This document shows positions 33,787-42,309 of a stretch of DNA of 64,000 nt, in pieces. Origin of the DNA: Halobacillus sp. Marseille-P3879 (lineage in GTDB: Bacteria; Bacillota; Bacilli; Bacillales; Halobacillaceae); NCBI RefSeq assembly GCF_900240285.1, contig NZ_OESS01000001.1, forward strand, positions 1,116,001-1,180,000, given 5' to 3'. A program made the translations under genes and the position numbers. Position 1 is the stretch's first letter. Each line of letters opens with the position of its first letter. The notes below the pieces were generated by a model. That model was not told the origin of the DNA. It saw only the letters and a list, made by a program, of their open reading frames with translations, and did not search any database.

Positions 33787-35163
33787 ATGAAGTTTTGTAC
33801 GGAATGCGGACATTCCATCTCAAGAGGACAGGCGTATTGCAAGCATTGTGGAGTTAAGCAGCTGCATACTGACCCAAACGGGCTTTCACCGTTATCGAGG
33901 AAAAAGCGTGCGGCGAAGAGACCATTGAAGAAACGAACGAAAACCATAATTGGAATAGCGGTTTTGCTTACCGTTCTTCTTATGACGTCTCATCAGTATC
34001 TATCGAACAAATACGATTTCAAGGATACTATAAAAGCGATGGACGCAGCACTTACTCAGAGCGATGCTGAGGCCTTCTTTGAACACATTAAACTTGATGA
34101 GAAGGCGTTGCTAAATAAAAAAGAATACATGAAGTTTCTTGAAGAAGCTGGTTGGGAGGGCATTCGTGAACAATTGGTTGTGGTGCTCAGTGGAAAAGGT
34201 TCAAATCTCTCAATCAAAGATCACAAAGGAAATGAACTCTTTACTATAGAGAAGGATTATATGTTTTGGAAGTTGTACCCAAAATACACCATCATCGCAA
34301 AGCCTCAGTTCATTAAAGCCAATACGAATCTTTCACCTACAACCCTAATCATAGAGGAACAATCTGCAAAGGTAGAAGAAGGTGAACTAAAAGAAGCATT
34401 CACAGCTTATCCGGGGGAGTACAAAGTGAAGGGGGAAGCTAAAAACGAATTTGGAAGATTTGAATATGCGGATGACATTTACGTTGGTTTCTCCCCAGCT
34501 GAACTTTTTATTGAATTCCCTGATCAAACGTATACCATTCAAACGGATCAGCCGGATGCCACCTTAATTATTAATGGCAAGAGTACAAGTAAAACGTTAA
34601 GCGAATTTGAGGAGCTTGGACCATTTTCTGAGAACGAGGTTGTTATGTATGCTGAGAGAACGAACAGAGAAGGGGAAATTGAGCGGACGGAAGAAGTAAC
34701 TCAGAATGATACGGTTTGGGGATCACTTCCGTTCGATTTTAATCAAGAAGATTATGAGTATGAAGAAGATGAAGATGTAATTGAGGAAGATAATAATTCT
34801 GTTGATGCCGGAAATTATGTTATGGAATTCAGGAATGCCTATGAGGAAGCCTTAAATGCAGTAGATTATAGCTACATTTCCAGTTATTTAATAGAAGGAA
34901 GTGAAGCTGCTCTAGAGTTACAGGATTATTTAACAGAGATAGACAGCCAGGGTTACACCTTTAATTTTACCCATAACGAAGTGACTTCTTTAGAGCAGAT
35001 GGATGAGGAGACATCTATCGTGACAACCAATGAGAGGTTTACGTTTACCGATCAAGACGGAAAAGAAACATTTTATGATCGAGTGAAGGACTACACCCTG
35101 ATTTTAACGGATAATGGTTTAAAAATAACATCCATTGATATCAATGAAACGATAAGAAACTGA
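33787..35163 (+). CDS. TcaA-like zinc-ribbon membrane protein
   Basis: A 458-residue protein. Zinc ribbon CTECGHSISRGQAYCKHCG at 4-22, a basic linker, one span (about 56-72), then an extracellular TcaA-type second domain (DTIKAMDAALTQSDAEAFFEHI, from about 80) and a C-terminal NTF2-like region (about 345-455). A very acidic stretch (about 318-338) separates the last parts. TcaA of Staphylococcus affects glycopeptide response, and B. subtilis YvbJ is a homologue type. A GGGGGAGG site precedes the ATG. Confidence 0.8.
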   Translation: MKFCTECGHSISRGQAYCKHCGVKQLHTDPNGLSPLSRKKRAAKRPLKKRTKTIIGIAVLLTVLLMTSHQYLSNKYDFKDTIKAMDAALTQSDAEAFFEHIKLDEKALLNKKEYMKFLEEAGWEGIREQLVVVLSGKGSNLSIKDHKGNELFTIEKDYMFWKLYPKYTIIAKPQFIKANTNLSPTTLIIEEQSAKVEEGELKEAFTAYPGEYKVKGEAKNEFGRFEYADDIYVGFSPAELFIEFPDQTYTIQTDQPDATLIINGKSTSKTLSEFEELGPFSENEVVMYAERTNREGEIERTEEVTQNDTVWGSLPFDFNQEDYEYEEDEDVIEEDNNSVDAGNYVMEFRNAYEEALNAVDYSYISSYLIEGSEAALELQDYLTEIDSQGYTFNFTHNEVTSLEQMDEETSIVTTNERFTFTDQDGKETFYDRVKDYTLILTDNGLKITSIDINETIRN

Positions 35164-35342
35164 GCGTAATTTAAGATGTTTCATTTTCATAAAGTGTGGC
35201 TTGAAATGCAACCCGAACCTTTGCAGGGCTGAACCACGTCCTTTAAGAACAGATTAAATAAAATTTTTCCACTCTGCACAAATCTTGCAAATATACTGGT
35301 TATCCTACTACTGAAAAGTCATGTACAGAGAGGAAGAACAGT

Positions 35343-35939
35343 ATGAAACCATTGAAGTGGATTTTAAGTGCATTATTTTTGACTTCATTATTAACTTTAG
35401 CTGCGTGCGGAAGTGACAGTGAAGATTCAGATGAAGAAACTGAACAAAAGGAAACGAACGAAGAGTCAGGTGAGAAAGAAGAAGAGATGGATCACAGCAG
35501 CATGGACCACTCAGGCTCTGGTGAAGTTCCCGCCGAATTAGAAGATGCGGAGGATCCTACTTTTGCAGAAGGTGATAAAGCTGTCATCACGGATTCTCAT
35601 ATGGAAGGGATGGAAGGAGCAGAAGCTACGATCGCCGGAGCTTACAGCACCACAGCTTACATCATCTCTTATGACCCCACAGACGGCAGTGAACGCGTGG
35701 AGGACCACAAATGGATCATCCATGAAGAAGTTGAAGATGCCGGTGACGAACCATTTGAATCAGGGGATGAAGTAAAGATCGATGCATCCCACATGGAAGG
35801 GATGAAAGGTGCCACCGGGACAATTGAATCGGCTGAAGAAACTACGGTTTACATGGTAGACTTCACACCGACAAATGGGAGTGAAAAAGTAACAAATCAT
35901 AAATGGGTAACAGAAAGTGAATTGGAAGAAACAGAATAA
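35343..35939 (+). CDS. YdhK-family lipoprotein (DUF1541 repeats)
   Basis: A 198-residue lipoprotein. Signal peptide with lipobox LAAC (Cys near 22), an acidic linker with two MDHSxMDHS-type Met/His motifs (about 49-56), then two DUF1541 repeats, each with DSHMEGMEGAEATI or DASHMEGMKGATGTI and ending VEDHKWI or VTNHKWV. The Met/His motifs suggest metal (copper) binding outside the cell, which is an inference. It starts at an ATG with AGAGGAAG upstream and ends at a convergent terminator. Confidence 0.9.
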   Translation: MKPLKWILSALFLTSLLTLAACGSDSEDSDEETEQKETNEESGEKEEEMDHSSMDHSGSGEVPAELEDAEDPTFAEGDKAVITDSHMEGMEGAEATIAGAYSTTAYIISYDPTDGSERVEDHKWIIHEEVEDAGDEPFESGDEVKIDASHMEGMKGATGTIESAEETTVYMVDFTPTNGSEKVTNHKWVTESELEETE

Positions 35940-35947
35940 CGGACAAT

Positions 35948-35984
35948 CAAAAAGCTGAGGAGCCTGCGCCCCTCAGCTTTCTTT
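35948..35984. terminator. Bidirectional terminator between ydhK-like and the 462-residue gene
   Basis: AAAGCTGAGG and CCTCAGCTTT form a stem with a run of A on the left and T on the right, so it can serve both convergent genes. Confidence 0.85.
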
Positions 35985-37371
35985 ATGCCCGTTTAACCAT
36001 ATGGGCATAAAGCTTCTGATACGCTTTATGCTCTTCTATCATCCCAACTTCATGATACAGTTTTGACAGCCACTGGACGGGCCCGGGGTCTTCGTTGTTT
36101 AACTCCATTTCCCAGCTCATACATTCGATCGCTTTTTGTGGCTGATGGAAAAAATGATACAACTCTCCAAGCCTTTGCTGATGATTAGGGTCTTCGAGCA
36201 GCTTATTCATCTCATTCACCTTTTCTAGTAATGGTTCAGCGCCCTTAATTTCCTTCAGCGGACTAGCCCAAACTTTCACTTCTTCAGGTGATTGTGTGGC
36301 AAGCATGGTTGAAAAAGCTTCATACAAGATTGTGTCCGTTTGCTCCTCGTCCACGGACCCGCACACCGTCAGGAGCAGCTTTTGGAGACCTTCAGGTGTA
36401 AGCGATTCAGCTGCGAAATCTTTCTGCTTTACCACTCTGATCATTTGTTCAGACTGCTCAGGGGATAATTCAATGTCATGCTGGCAAATCAATTGCAGAG
36501 CGCGTTCCAGCTGGCTGTTATCTAGATAGAGTTGTAGACTATCTTGTAAAAAAGGCTTTGAGCTTACCCCGCGATTCTCGAGCTCTTTCATAAATTCGAG
36601 CGGGCTCTCAGGGAAATACTCATCGATGAGACTCTTTAGTATGGTGTAATTTTCTTCATTTTGGTGTTGCTCCGCAAGACGAATGTGAAGGGCTGTCCGA
36701 TCGATCCAGCGATCTTGCTGGGTGTAAAGCTGATCAAGGGTCTGGAAGGAGTCTGACTCAGGGAGAGCAGCAAATGCTTGTTTTTCTACATATAGGGAGT
36801 CACGGTTAAGGACAGAAGCATCATTATCTTTATAAAGAGCTGCATATTTAGTGAATTGAAGATCTCGGACGAAGGAATGTGTCACGCTGTGGTTCGGCGC
36901 AAAATCCTGGAGAATGTGGAGTATGCGGTAACAGGAAAATAATTTTCCATCACGACGGTTTTGATAATAAAGCTTCTTGATTAGATGGACGAGTTTATCT
37001 TTCATTATAAACCCATTGAAGTAGGTGGCAATTAGAGCTGTTTCCTGTAAAGAGCGTTGTTGTGGCAGTTTGGCGAACAGGTCGTTGAAACTTTTTTTCT
37101 TATAGGGGGTGGTAGAGAGTTGGGCGTCAATCAAAGGATGGGGCGCAGTAAAGGTGGTGCCGTTATTAAACGCGGTATTGATGTATGGATAAGAGTGGTC
37201 GGGTTTGGAAATGACATAGTTTAAATACTGATCCATATGAAAGAACACATAGTGCTTCAAGTCATGCTGGTCAACAGCTTCTATAATCCGGCTTTGTTTA
37301 TAAACGGTCATTCGTTTGATTTGTAACTGATCCGTCTGGTTCTTGTCTTTGATTGTTATTGTCTGGGTCAC
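35983..37371 (-). CDS. Hypothetical helical repeat protein
   Basis: I do not recognise a family. The 462-residue product has no signal peptide or span. The first 80 residues look like beta strands (TITIKDKNQTDQLQIKRMTVYKQ), the rest is mostly helical with TPR-like pairs toward the C-terminus (LGELYHFFHQPQKAIECMSWEMELNNED, and VQWLSKLYHEVGMIEEH). Such a layout suits a protein-protein scaffold. It stands alone on the minus strand. Confidence 0.75.
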   Translation of the reverse strand: MTQTITIKDKNQTDQLQIKRMTVYKQSRIIEAVDQHDLKHYVFFHMDQYLNYVISKPDHSYPYINTAFNNGTTFTAPHPLIDAQLSTTPYKKKSFNDLFAKLPQQRSLQETALIATYFNGFIMKDKLVHLIKKLYYQNRRDGKLFSCYRILHILQDFAPNHSVTHSFVRDLQFTKYAALYKDNDASVLNRDSLYVEKQAFAALPESDSFQTLDQLYTQQDRWIDRTALHIRLAEQHQNEENYTILKSLIDEYFPESPLEFMKELENRGVSSKPFLQDSLQLYLDNSQLERALQLICQHDIELSPEQSEQMIRVVKQKDFAAESLTPEGLQKLLLTVCGSVDEEQTDTILYEAFSTMLATQSPEEVKVWASPLKEIKGAEPLLEKVNEMNKLLEDPNHQQRLGELYHFFHQPQKAIECMSWEMELNNEDPGPVQWLSKLYHEVGMIEEHKAYQKLYAHMVKRA

Positions 37372-37446
37372 AGGGATCCCTCCTCAATCTTTCTTTCACC
37401 ATACCACTATATGGACGAGGCATCAATAGAATCGGCTTTGCAAAAG

Positions 37447-37475
37447 TTGTCGACATTGGTCTAATTCGTTAAAAT
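37447..37475 (+). promoter_or_regulatory. Candidate promoter of the BglG-type activator gene
   Basis: TTGTCG (37447-37452), 17-nt spacer, TAAAAT (37470-37475). A perfect 14-bp palindrome, TTCATCATGATGAA (37485-37498), lies at the expected start site. Confidence 0.55.
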
Positions 37476-37510
37476 GAAAATGGTTTCATCATGATGAAGT
37501 GGGTGCGGAC

Positions 37511-39415
37511 ATGAATGATAGACAAACAGAGTTACTTAGAAAATTAATTGTTCACATGGAAGCCGTATTTCATGTAAACGAGCTTGCCGCAGAACTTGAA
37601 TGTTCAGAGAAGACGCTGCGTAATGATCTAAAAATGATTGAACGGTTTCTTGAAGATGGGGCTGAAATTGTTCGAAAGCCTGGAGTTGGTGTGTACTTAA
37701 AGGCTGATGCAGACGAGAAGTCCCGCTTGTTCCGATATTTGTATCAGTCGGAGACAAAATCGGATCAGGATCGAATTCTTGAACTAACCTTTCGCTTACT
37801 AACGGAAGAGAAAGCAATAACATTAACGAAGATGGCTGAAGAACACTTTACCACTGTATCAACGATTAAGAAGGATTTGCAATTAATCAATAACTGGCTG
37901 GGCAGCTTTGACCTTGAAGTTATTTCCAAGCAGCGCTTAGGAAGTGTTATTAGAGGAAAGGAACTGGATAAAAGAAATGCGCTGGCTCATTTACCAGAAC
38001 TGGTTTCTTCTACAGGGGTTTCGAATGATTATGTTTTACACCTTTTTCCTTCCTATGAAGTTGACCTAGTACGACAGACGTTAAAAAAAATGCAGAAGGA
38101 GTTCGTCTTTAATTATGCCGGCGGTGAGTTGGAAAGTCTCGTTATTCATGCGTTAGTCATGATAAAACGGACGAGGCAGCAATCTGCGATACAGATCAAT
38201 TCTTCTGATAAGCATTTAGTTAACGAGTCTTCTGAGTATGAAATGGCTGAATGGTTCTTTGAGCGTGTAGGCAACCTCCTCAGCTTAACTTTTCCTACAG
38301 AGGAAAAGATTTATTTTACTTGGCATTTAGCCAGCGGTAAGCGGCAGGAGCAGCCATTATCTTCTCCATTCGAAAGGCTGTTGAAACAAGTTGTAGATCA
38401 ACTCATCTTTCAACTCCAGATCATGACAATGATGGATTTCCGGAGTGATTCTCGTCTTGAGAATGGGCTGCGCATTCACCTGGAGTCTACAATTCATCGT
38501 ATTCGTTATGGTTTGACGATTCGTAATCCGATGCTTGCAGATATTAAAAGAATGTATCCTTATATGTTCAGCATGGTCGTCTTAGCATTAGAGGAAGTCA
38601 ATGAACAACATGACCTGGACATTCCTGAAGATGAAGCAGCTTACCTCGTTCTTCATTTTCAGGCAGCAGTGGAGCGTCTTGAGAAACAACGTGATACATC
38701 TAAGAGAGTTTTAATTGTCTGTGAGCTCGGTGTCGGCATGTCACATTTGCTCCAGGCTAAACTTGAACAGGCTTATAAAGGCATGGAAATAGTTGGGTGC
38801 GTAGGAGAGCAGGAAATTGAGAGAGTGGTAGAAGACCAGAGGGTTGACTTTGTAATCTCTACTAAACCTATTCGCCTGTCGGACCTGCCGTCGATTGTAA
38901 TTTCTCCATTACTTGAATCAAAAGATAAGCAGAAAGTGGATCAATTTTTACAAAAAATTGATCAGGGCAGCCGGACTTTAAAATCTAAAGAAGAGTTAAA
39001 AGACTATGTGGAAGAAGAGTTTACTTTTCTTAACATTAAAGCGGAGCATCCTTATCAAGTGATTGAAATGTTAGCAAATAGGTTAAGGGAAAAAGGGAAG
39101 GTGACTGAATCATTTGCTCACAGAGCGTTACTAAGGGAAAGATCGTCTTCTACATCGATTGGCGGTGGGATCGCCATTCCTCATGCCCATCCTGACGAGG
39201 TTCTGGAATCTACAGTGGCACTCGCTGTTTTGAAAAAGCCGGTCGAATGGGGAAAAGAAAAAGTCTCCGTCGTCTTTTTGCTGGCTGTCTCTTCAAAGGA
39301 CCAGAAAGTAACAAGGCCGCTGATGAATGTAATTTCCAGTATGAGTGAGAGCCCGCAGAGTGTCGAAGAGCTTGTGAGGGCTGAATCGTTTTCTGAAATT
39401 CGTACCATACTTTGA
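37511..39415 (+). CDS. BglG/ManR-type PTS-regulated transcriptional activator
   Basis: A 634-residue multi-domain regulator: N-terminal winged helix (HVNELAAELECSEKTLRNDLKMIERFL, about 15-45), a second HTH (LTKMAEEHFTTVSTIKKDLQLINNWL), PRD1 (about 180-280), PRD2 (about 290-395), an EIIB-like domain with Cys in ICELGVGMSHLL (about 400) and an EIIA(Fru/Mtl)-like domain with IGGGIAIPHAHPDE (about 555-568). Phosphorylation by HPr and PTS enzymes sets its activity. The PTS gene is directly downstream, as in manR-manP. The ATG at 37511 is favoured over the GTG at 37499, but ribosome sites are weak for both. Confidence 0.88.
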   Translation: MNDRQTELLRKLIVHMEAVFHVNELAAELECSEKTLRNDLKMIERFLEDGAEIVRKPGVGVYLKADADEKSRLFRYLYQSETKSDQDRILELTFRLLTEEKAITLTKMAEEHFTTVSTIKKDLQLINNWLGSFDLEVISKQRLGSVIRGKELDKRNALAHLPELVSSTGVSNDYVLHLFPSYEVDLVRQTLKKMQKEFVFNYAGGELESLVIHALVMIKRTRQQSAIQINSSDKHLVNESSEYEMAEWFFERVGNLLSLTFPTEEKIYFTWHLASGKRQEQPLSSPFERLLKQVVDQLIFQLQIMTMMDFRSDSRLENGLRIHLESTIHRIRYGLTIRNPMLADIKRMYPYMFSMVVLALEEVNEQHDLDIPEDEAAYLVLHFQAAVERLEKQRDTSKRVLIVCELGVGMSHLLQAKLEQAYKGMEIVGCVGEQEIERVVEDQRVDFVISTKPIRLSDLPSIVISPLLESKDKQKVDQFLQKIDQGSRTLKSKEELKDYVEEEFTFLNIKAEHPYQVIEMLANRLREKGKVTESFAHRALLRERSSSTSIGGGIAIPHAHPDEVLESTVALAVLKKPVEWGKEKVSVVFLLAVSSKDQKVTRPLMNVISSMSESPQSVEELVRAESFSEIRTIL

Positions 39416-39513
39416 TAACAACTTAAAAGGGATGCATTTCGGTAATAATTAACTATAACGAATGAACTGTTTTTTAGGTTTTTCAATAAAGATTGTTTGT
39501 TCGTTGGAGGCTT

Positions 39514-39560
39514 AATAATTCATTTTTACCACAGCTGCGGTAAAAATGAATTATTTTTTT
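39514..39560 (+). terminator. Very strong terminator between activator and PTS gene
   Basis: A 17-bp perfect stem (39514-39530 with 39539-39555), 8-nt loop ACAGCTGC, then seven T. It separates the activator from the PTS gene, so the PTS gene needs its own promoter or regulated read-through. Confidence 0.9.
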
Positions 39561-39616
39561 GTGATTAATATGTCATAAAATGATGATAGAAACATAAAGG
39601 AGAGGGGATTTAAGCT

Positions 39617-41557
39617 GTGAAAATATTAGCTGTTACTGCCTGTCCAGTCGGCATTGCCCATACGTATATGGCTGCAGAGAATCTGCAGAAAGCTGCCGAG
39701 GAGTTAGGCGTAGAAGTCAAAGTTGAAACCCAGGGATCGATTGGGGTGGAAAATGAGCTATCCGAAAAAGATATTGCGGAAGCGGATGGAATTATTATCG
39801 CCAGCGATAAAGACGTGTCTAAAGAACGTTTCGGCGGGAAGCCCCTGCTTGTTGTCGGGGTACAGGAAGGGATTCGTGAGCCTAAACAGTTGATCCAGCG
39901 AATTATCGATAATGATGTATCCGTTTACAAGGGCAGCATGCCTTCCGCTGAAACCGTAAAGCAAAAGAAAAAAGATAAAGAAAACCCGATATACCGGCAC
40001 CTGATGAATGGGGTAAGCTACATGATCCCGTTTATCGTCGTCGGAGGACTGCTTATCGCTATTTCTCTGGCCATTGGAGGAGAGCAGCAGGCAGAAGGGA
40101 TTATTATTCCGGATGATTCATTTTGGAAGCAGATTGAGAACTTAGGAGCGGCTTCCTTTAGCTTTATGGTCCCAATATTAGCAGGGTTCATTGCTTATAG
40201 TATTGCTGACCGTCCGGGTCTGGCACCAGGGATCATTGGAGGATATATTGCTACGGATGGAAGCTTTTACGGCAGTGAAGCCGGTGCTGGTTTTATCGGT
40301 GGTATTATTGCTGGTTTTCTTGCAGGATATGTTGTTCTATGGATTAAGAAGATTAAAGTTCCTCAAGCTGTTCAGCCAGTGATGCCGATTATTTTTATCC
40401 CGATTATAGGTTCGCTCATTGTGGGACTGCTGTTTATCTTTGTTATTGGAGCACCTGTTGCCGGAATCTTTGAAGGGCTAACGGCCTGGCTTGAAGGAAT
40501 GCAAGGAACGAGCGCTGTATTATTAGCTTTAATTTTGGGTGCAATGATTGCGATTGATATGGGAGGACCGTTTAACAAAGTCGCATTTTTATTCGGTTCT
40601 GCTATGATTGCTGAAGGAAACTACGAAATTATGGGTGCGATTGCTGTTGCCATTTGTATACCACCTCTTGGAATGGGTCTGGCAACTTTTATTAATAAGC
40701 GTAAGTATCAGCAAGCGGAGAAAGAAACAGGAAAAGCATCATTTACGATGGGGTTGTTCGGTATTACAGAAGGGGCGATCCCTTTTGCAGCACAGGACCC
40801 ATTCCGTGTAATACCAAGTATCGTCACCGGATCCATGGTTGGAGCTGTCATCGCTATGTTAAGCAGTGTGGGTGACAGAGTAGCTCACGGCGGACCGATC
40901 GTAGCAGTGCTTGGAGCTGTAGACAATGTCCTAATGTTTTTTGTAGCAGCTGCAGTGGGGATGGTTGTGACAGCATTTATGGTGAACCTCTTGAAAAAAG
41001 ATGTAGCAGCTGCTGGTGTGCCGGCAAATGAAGAAATGGTCGAGCAGAATGATCACCCGGTTCCACATGAGCAAAAAGCAGAGACTAAACATCAAGAGAT
41101 CAATCAATTAACTGACATTACTACACCCGAACTCATAGACATTGACTTAAAAGGTAATACTCGGGACGACGTTATTGATGAATTAATTGGAACATTAGAT
41201 GCAAACAATATTTTACAATCTCCTGATGAATTTAAGGAAGCTATTATTAACCGTGAAAAAGAAAGTACAACAGGACTGGGTATGAATATCGCCATTCCTC
41301 ATGGGAAATCACAAGCTGTGAAAAGCCCAGCTGTAGTATTTGGCATTAAGCGTGATGGGGTTGACTGGGGAAGTATGGACGGAAGTGATGCGAAGCTGAT
41401 TTTTATGATTGCTGTACCTAAAGAAAGAGAAGGTGATGATCACTTGCGAATTCTGCAAATGCTCTCCCGTCGTCTTATGAGTGAGGAATTTAGAGAACAG
41501 CTGATGAATGTTGAAACAAATGAAGAAGCCTATCAACTGCTCCAGACGATTAAGTAA
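39617..41557 (+). CDS. PTS fructose/mannose transporter, EIIBCA fusion
   Basis: A 646-residue sugar phosphotransferase. EIIB comes first with the phospho-Cys in VTACPVGIAHTYMA (Cys9). EIIC follows (about 125-460) with IPFIVVGGLLIAIS and DMGGPFNKVAF. EIIA is C-terminal (about 505-646) with the phospho-His in NIAIPHGKS (near 560). Order B-C-A resembles B. subtilis ManP (mannose) more than FruA (A-B-C). No mannose-6-phosphate isomerase or 1-phosphofructokinase gene is adjacent, so the sugar stays open. GTG start with AGGAGAGGGG upstream. Confidence 0.92.
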   Translation: MKILAVTACPVGIAHTYMAAENLQKAAEELGVEVKVETQGSIGVENELSEKDIAEADGIIIASDKDVSKERFGGKPLLVVGVQEGIREPKQLIQRIIDNDVSVYKGSMPSAETVKQKKKDKENPIYRHLMNGVSYMIPFIVVGGLLIAISLAIGGEQQAEGIIIPDDSFWKQIENLGAASFSFMVPILAGFIAYSIADRPGLAPGIIGGYIATDGSFYGSEAGAGFIGGIIAGFLAGYVVLWIKKIKVPQAVQPVMPIIFIPIIGSLIVGLLFIFVIGAPVAGIFEGLTAWLEGMQGTSAVLLALILGAMIAIDMGGPFNKVAFLFGSAMIAEGNYEIMGAIAVAICIPPLGMGLATFINKRKYQQAEKETGKASFTMGLFGITEGAIPFAAQDPFRVIPSIVTGSMVGAVIAMLSSVGDRVAHGGPIVAVLGAVDNVLMFFVAAAVGMVVTAFMVNLLKKDVAAAGVPANEEMVEQNDHPVPHEQKAETKHQEINQLTDITTPELIDIDLKGNTRDDVIDELIGTLDANNILQSPDEFKEAIINREKESTTGLGMNIAIPHGKSQAVKSPAVVFGIKRDGVDWGSMDGSDAKLIFMIAVPKEREGDDHLRILQMLSRRLMSEEFREQLMNVETNEEAYQLLQTIK

Positions 41558-41573
41558 TTAAGTTGTTATTACT

Positions 41574-41606
41574 GCCTTGCAGGAAGTTCCCTCCTGCAAG
41601 GCTTTT
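41574..41606 (+). terminator. Terminator of the PTS gene
   Basis: GCCTTGCAGG pairs with CCTGCAAGGC, followed by TTTT. It lies between convergent genes. Confidence 0.85.
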
Positions 41607-41614
41607 ATCTATTG

Positions 41615-42085
41615 TTAATAATCTACTTTTTCCTCTTGCCTGCTCCATTCTTCAAACGGTAAGTTTTTTTGTTCCAGGTCTATCTGATAAAAAGGGATAT
41701 CCCGTTCTTCATGTTTTTTATTAATCTCTTCATAAATAAATTGGTCATCGAACCCACTGTCTGCCGCCAGTTTCTTATCAGCGGCATAATATACTTTCTT
41801 AAGACGCGCCCAGTAGATGGCTCCTAAACACATGGGACAAGGCTCGCAGCTTGTGTATAGTATGCAATTTGTCAGCTGAAATGTATTTAAGTTTTCGCAG
41901 GCCTTACGAATTGCCTGAACTTCAGCATGGGCTGTTGGATCGTTTGTGGAAGTCACTTTGTTCTGCCCTGATCCAACGATGTTACCGGATTGGTCAACGA
42001 CGATAGCTCCAAATGGGCCGCCGTCTGAATAAATATTTTCTACGGCTAAATGTATGCTTTGGTTTAAAAACTTTTTATAATCCAT
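41615..42085 (-). CDS. guaD: Guanine deaminase
   Basis: A 156-residue enzyme, the same length as B. subtilis GuaD. The zinc site is PTAHAEVQAIRKAC (His-Ala-Glu, about 50-63) and SCEPCPMCLGAIYWARLKKV (about 78-97). The C-terminal GFDDQFIYEEINK and RDIPFYQ are typical of guanine deaminases rather than cytosine or tRNA deaminases. It turns guanine into xanthine and would also serve purine bases released by the nucleoside cluster. TAGGAGG lies before the ATG at 42085. Confidence 0.92.
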   Translation of the reverse strand: MDYKKFLNQSIHLAVENIYSDGGPFGAIVVDQSGNIVGSGQNKVTSTNDPTAHAEVQAIRKACENLNTFQLTNCILYTSCEPCPMCLGAIYWARLKKVYYAADKKLAADSGFDDQFIYEEINKKHEERDIPFYQIDLEQKNLPFEEWSRQEEKVDY

Positions 42086-42246
42086 AATCAACCTCCTAAG
42101 AGTATACTTTCAGAATAATCATTTTCATCGAAACTTTCAATGAATGGTAAGGTTATATGAACTACCTATATGCAGAGGAAGATAAAAAATACGATAAACT
42201 TTGTTCATTCACTGTACAAACTAATAACTAGTTGATACAATTTGTT

Positions 42247-42261
42247 TTGAAAGCGATTTCT
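42247..42261 (+). promoter_or_regulatory. cre site upstream of the xylose-type porter gene
   Basis: TTGAAAGCGATTTCT fits the degenerate CcpA consensus WTGNAANCGNWNNCW at all fixed positions. Confidence 0.65.
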
Positions 42262-42309
42262 TTTCGGAGAGGAGGAAAAGGGCGGGTCTGTTTGATCTGC
42301 TCACATATT

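Noticed and set aside
42232-42309. Extended N-terminus of the sugar porter
   Set aside because: The added residues include the cre site and ribosome-like purine tract and do not fit the short N-terminus of sugar porters.
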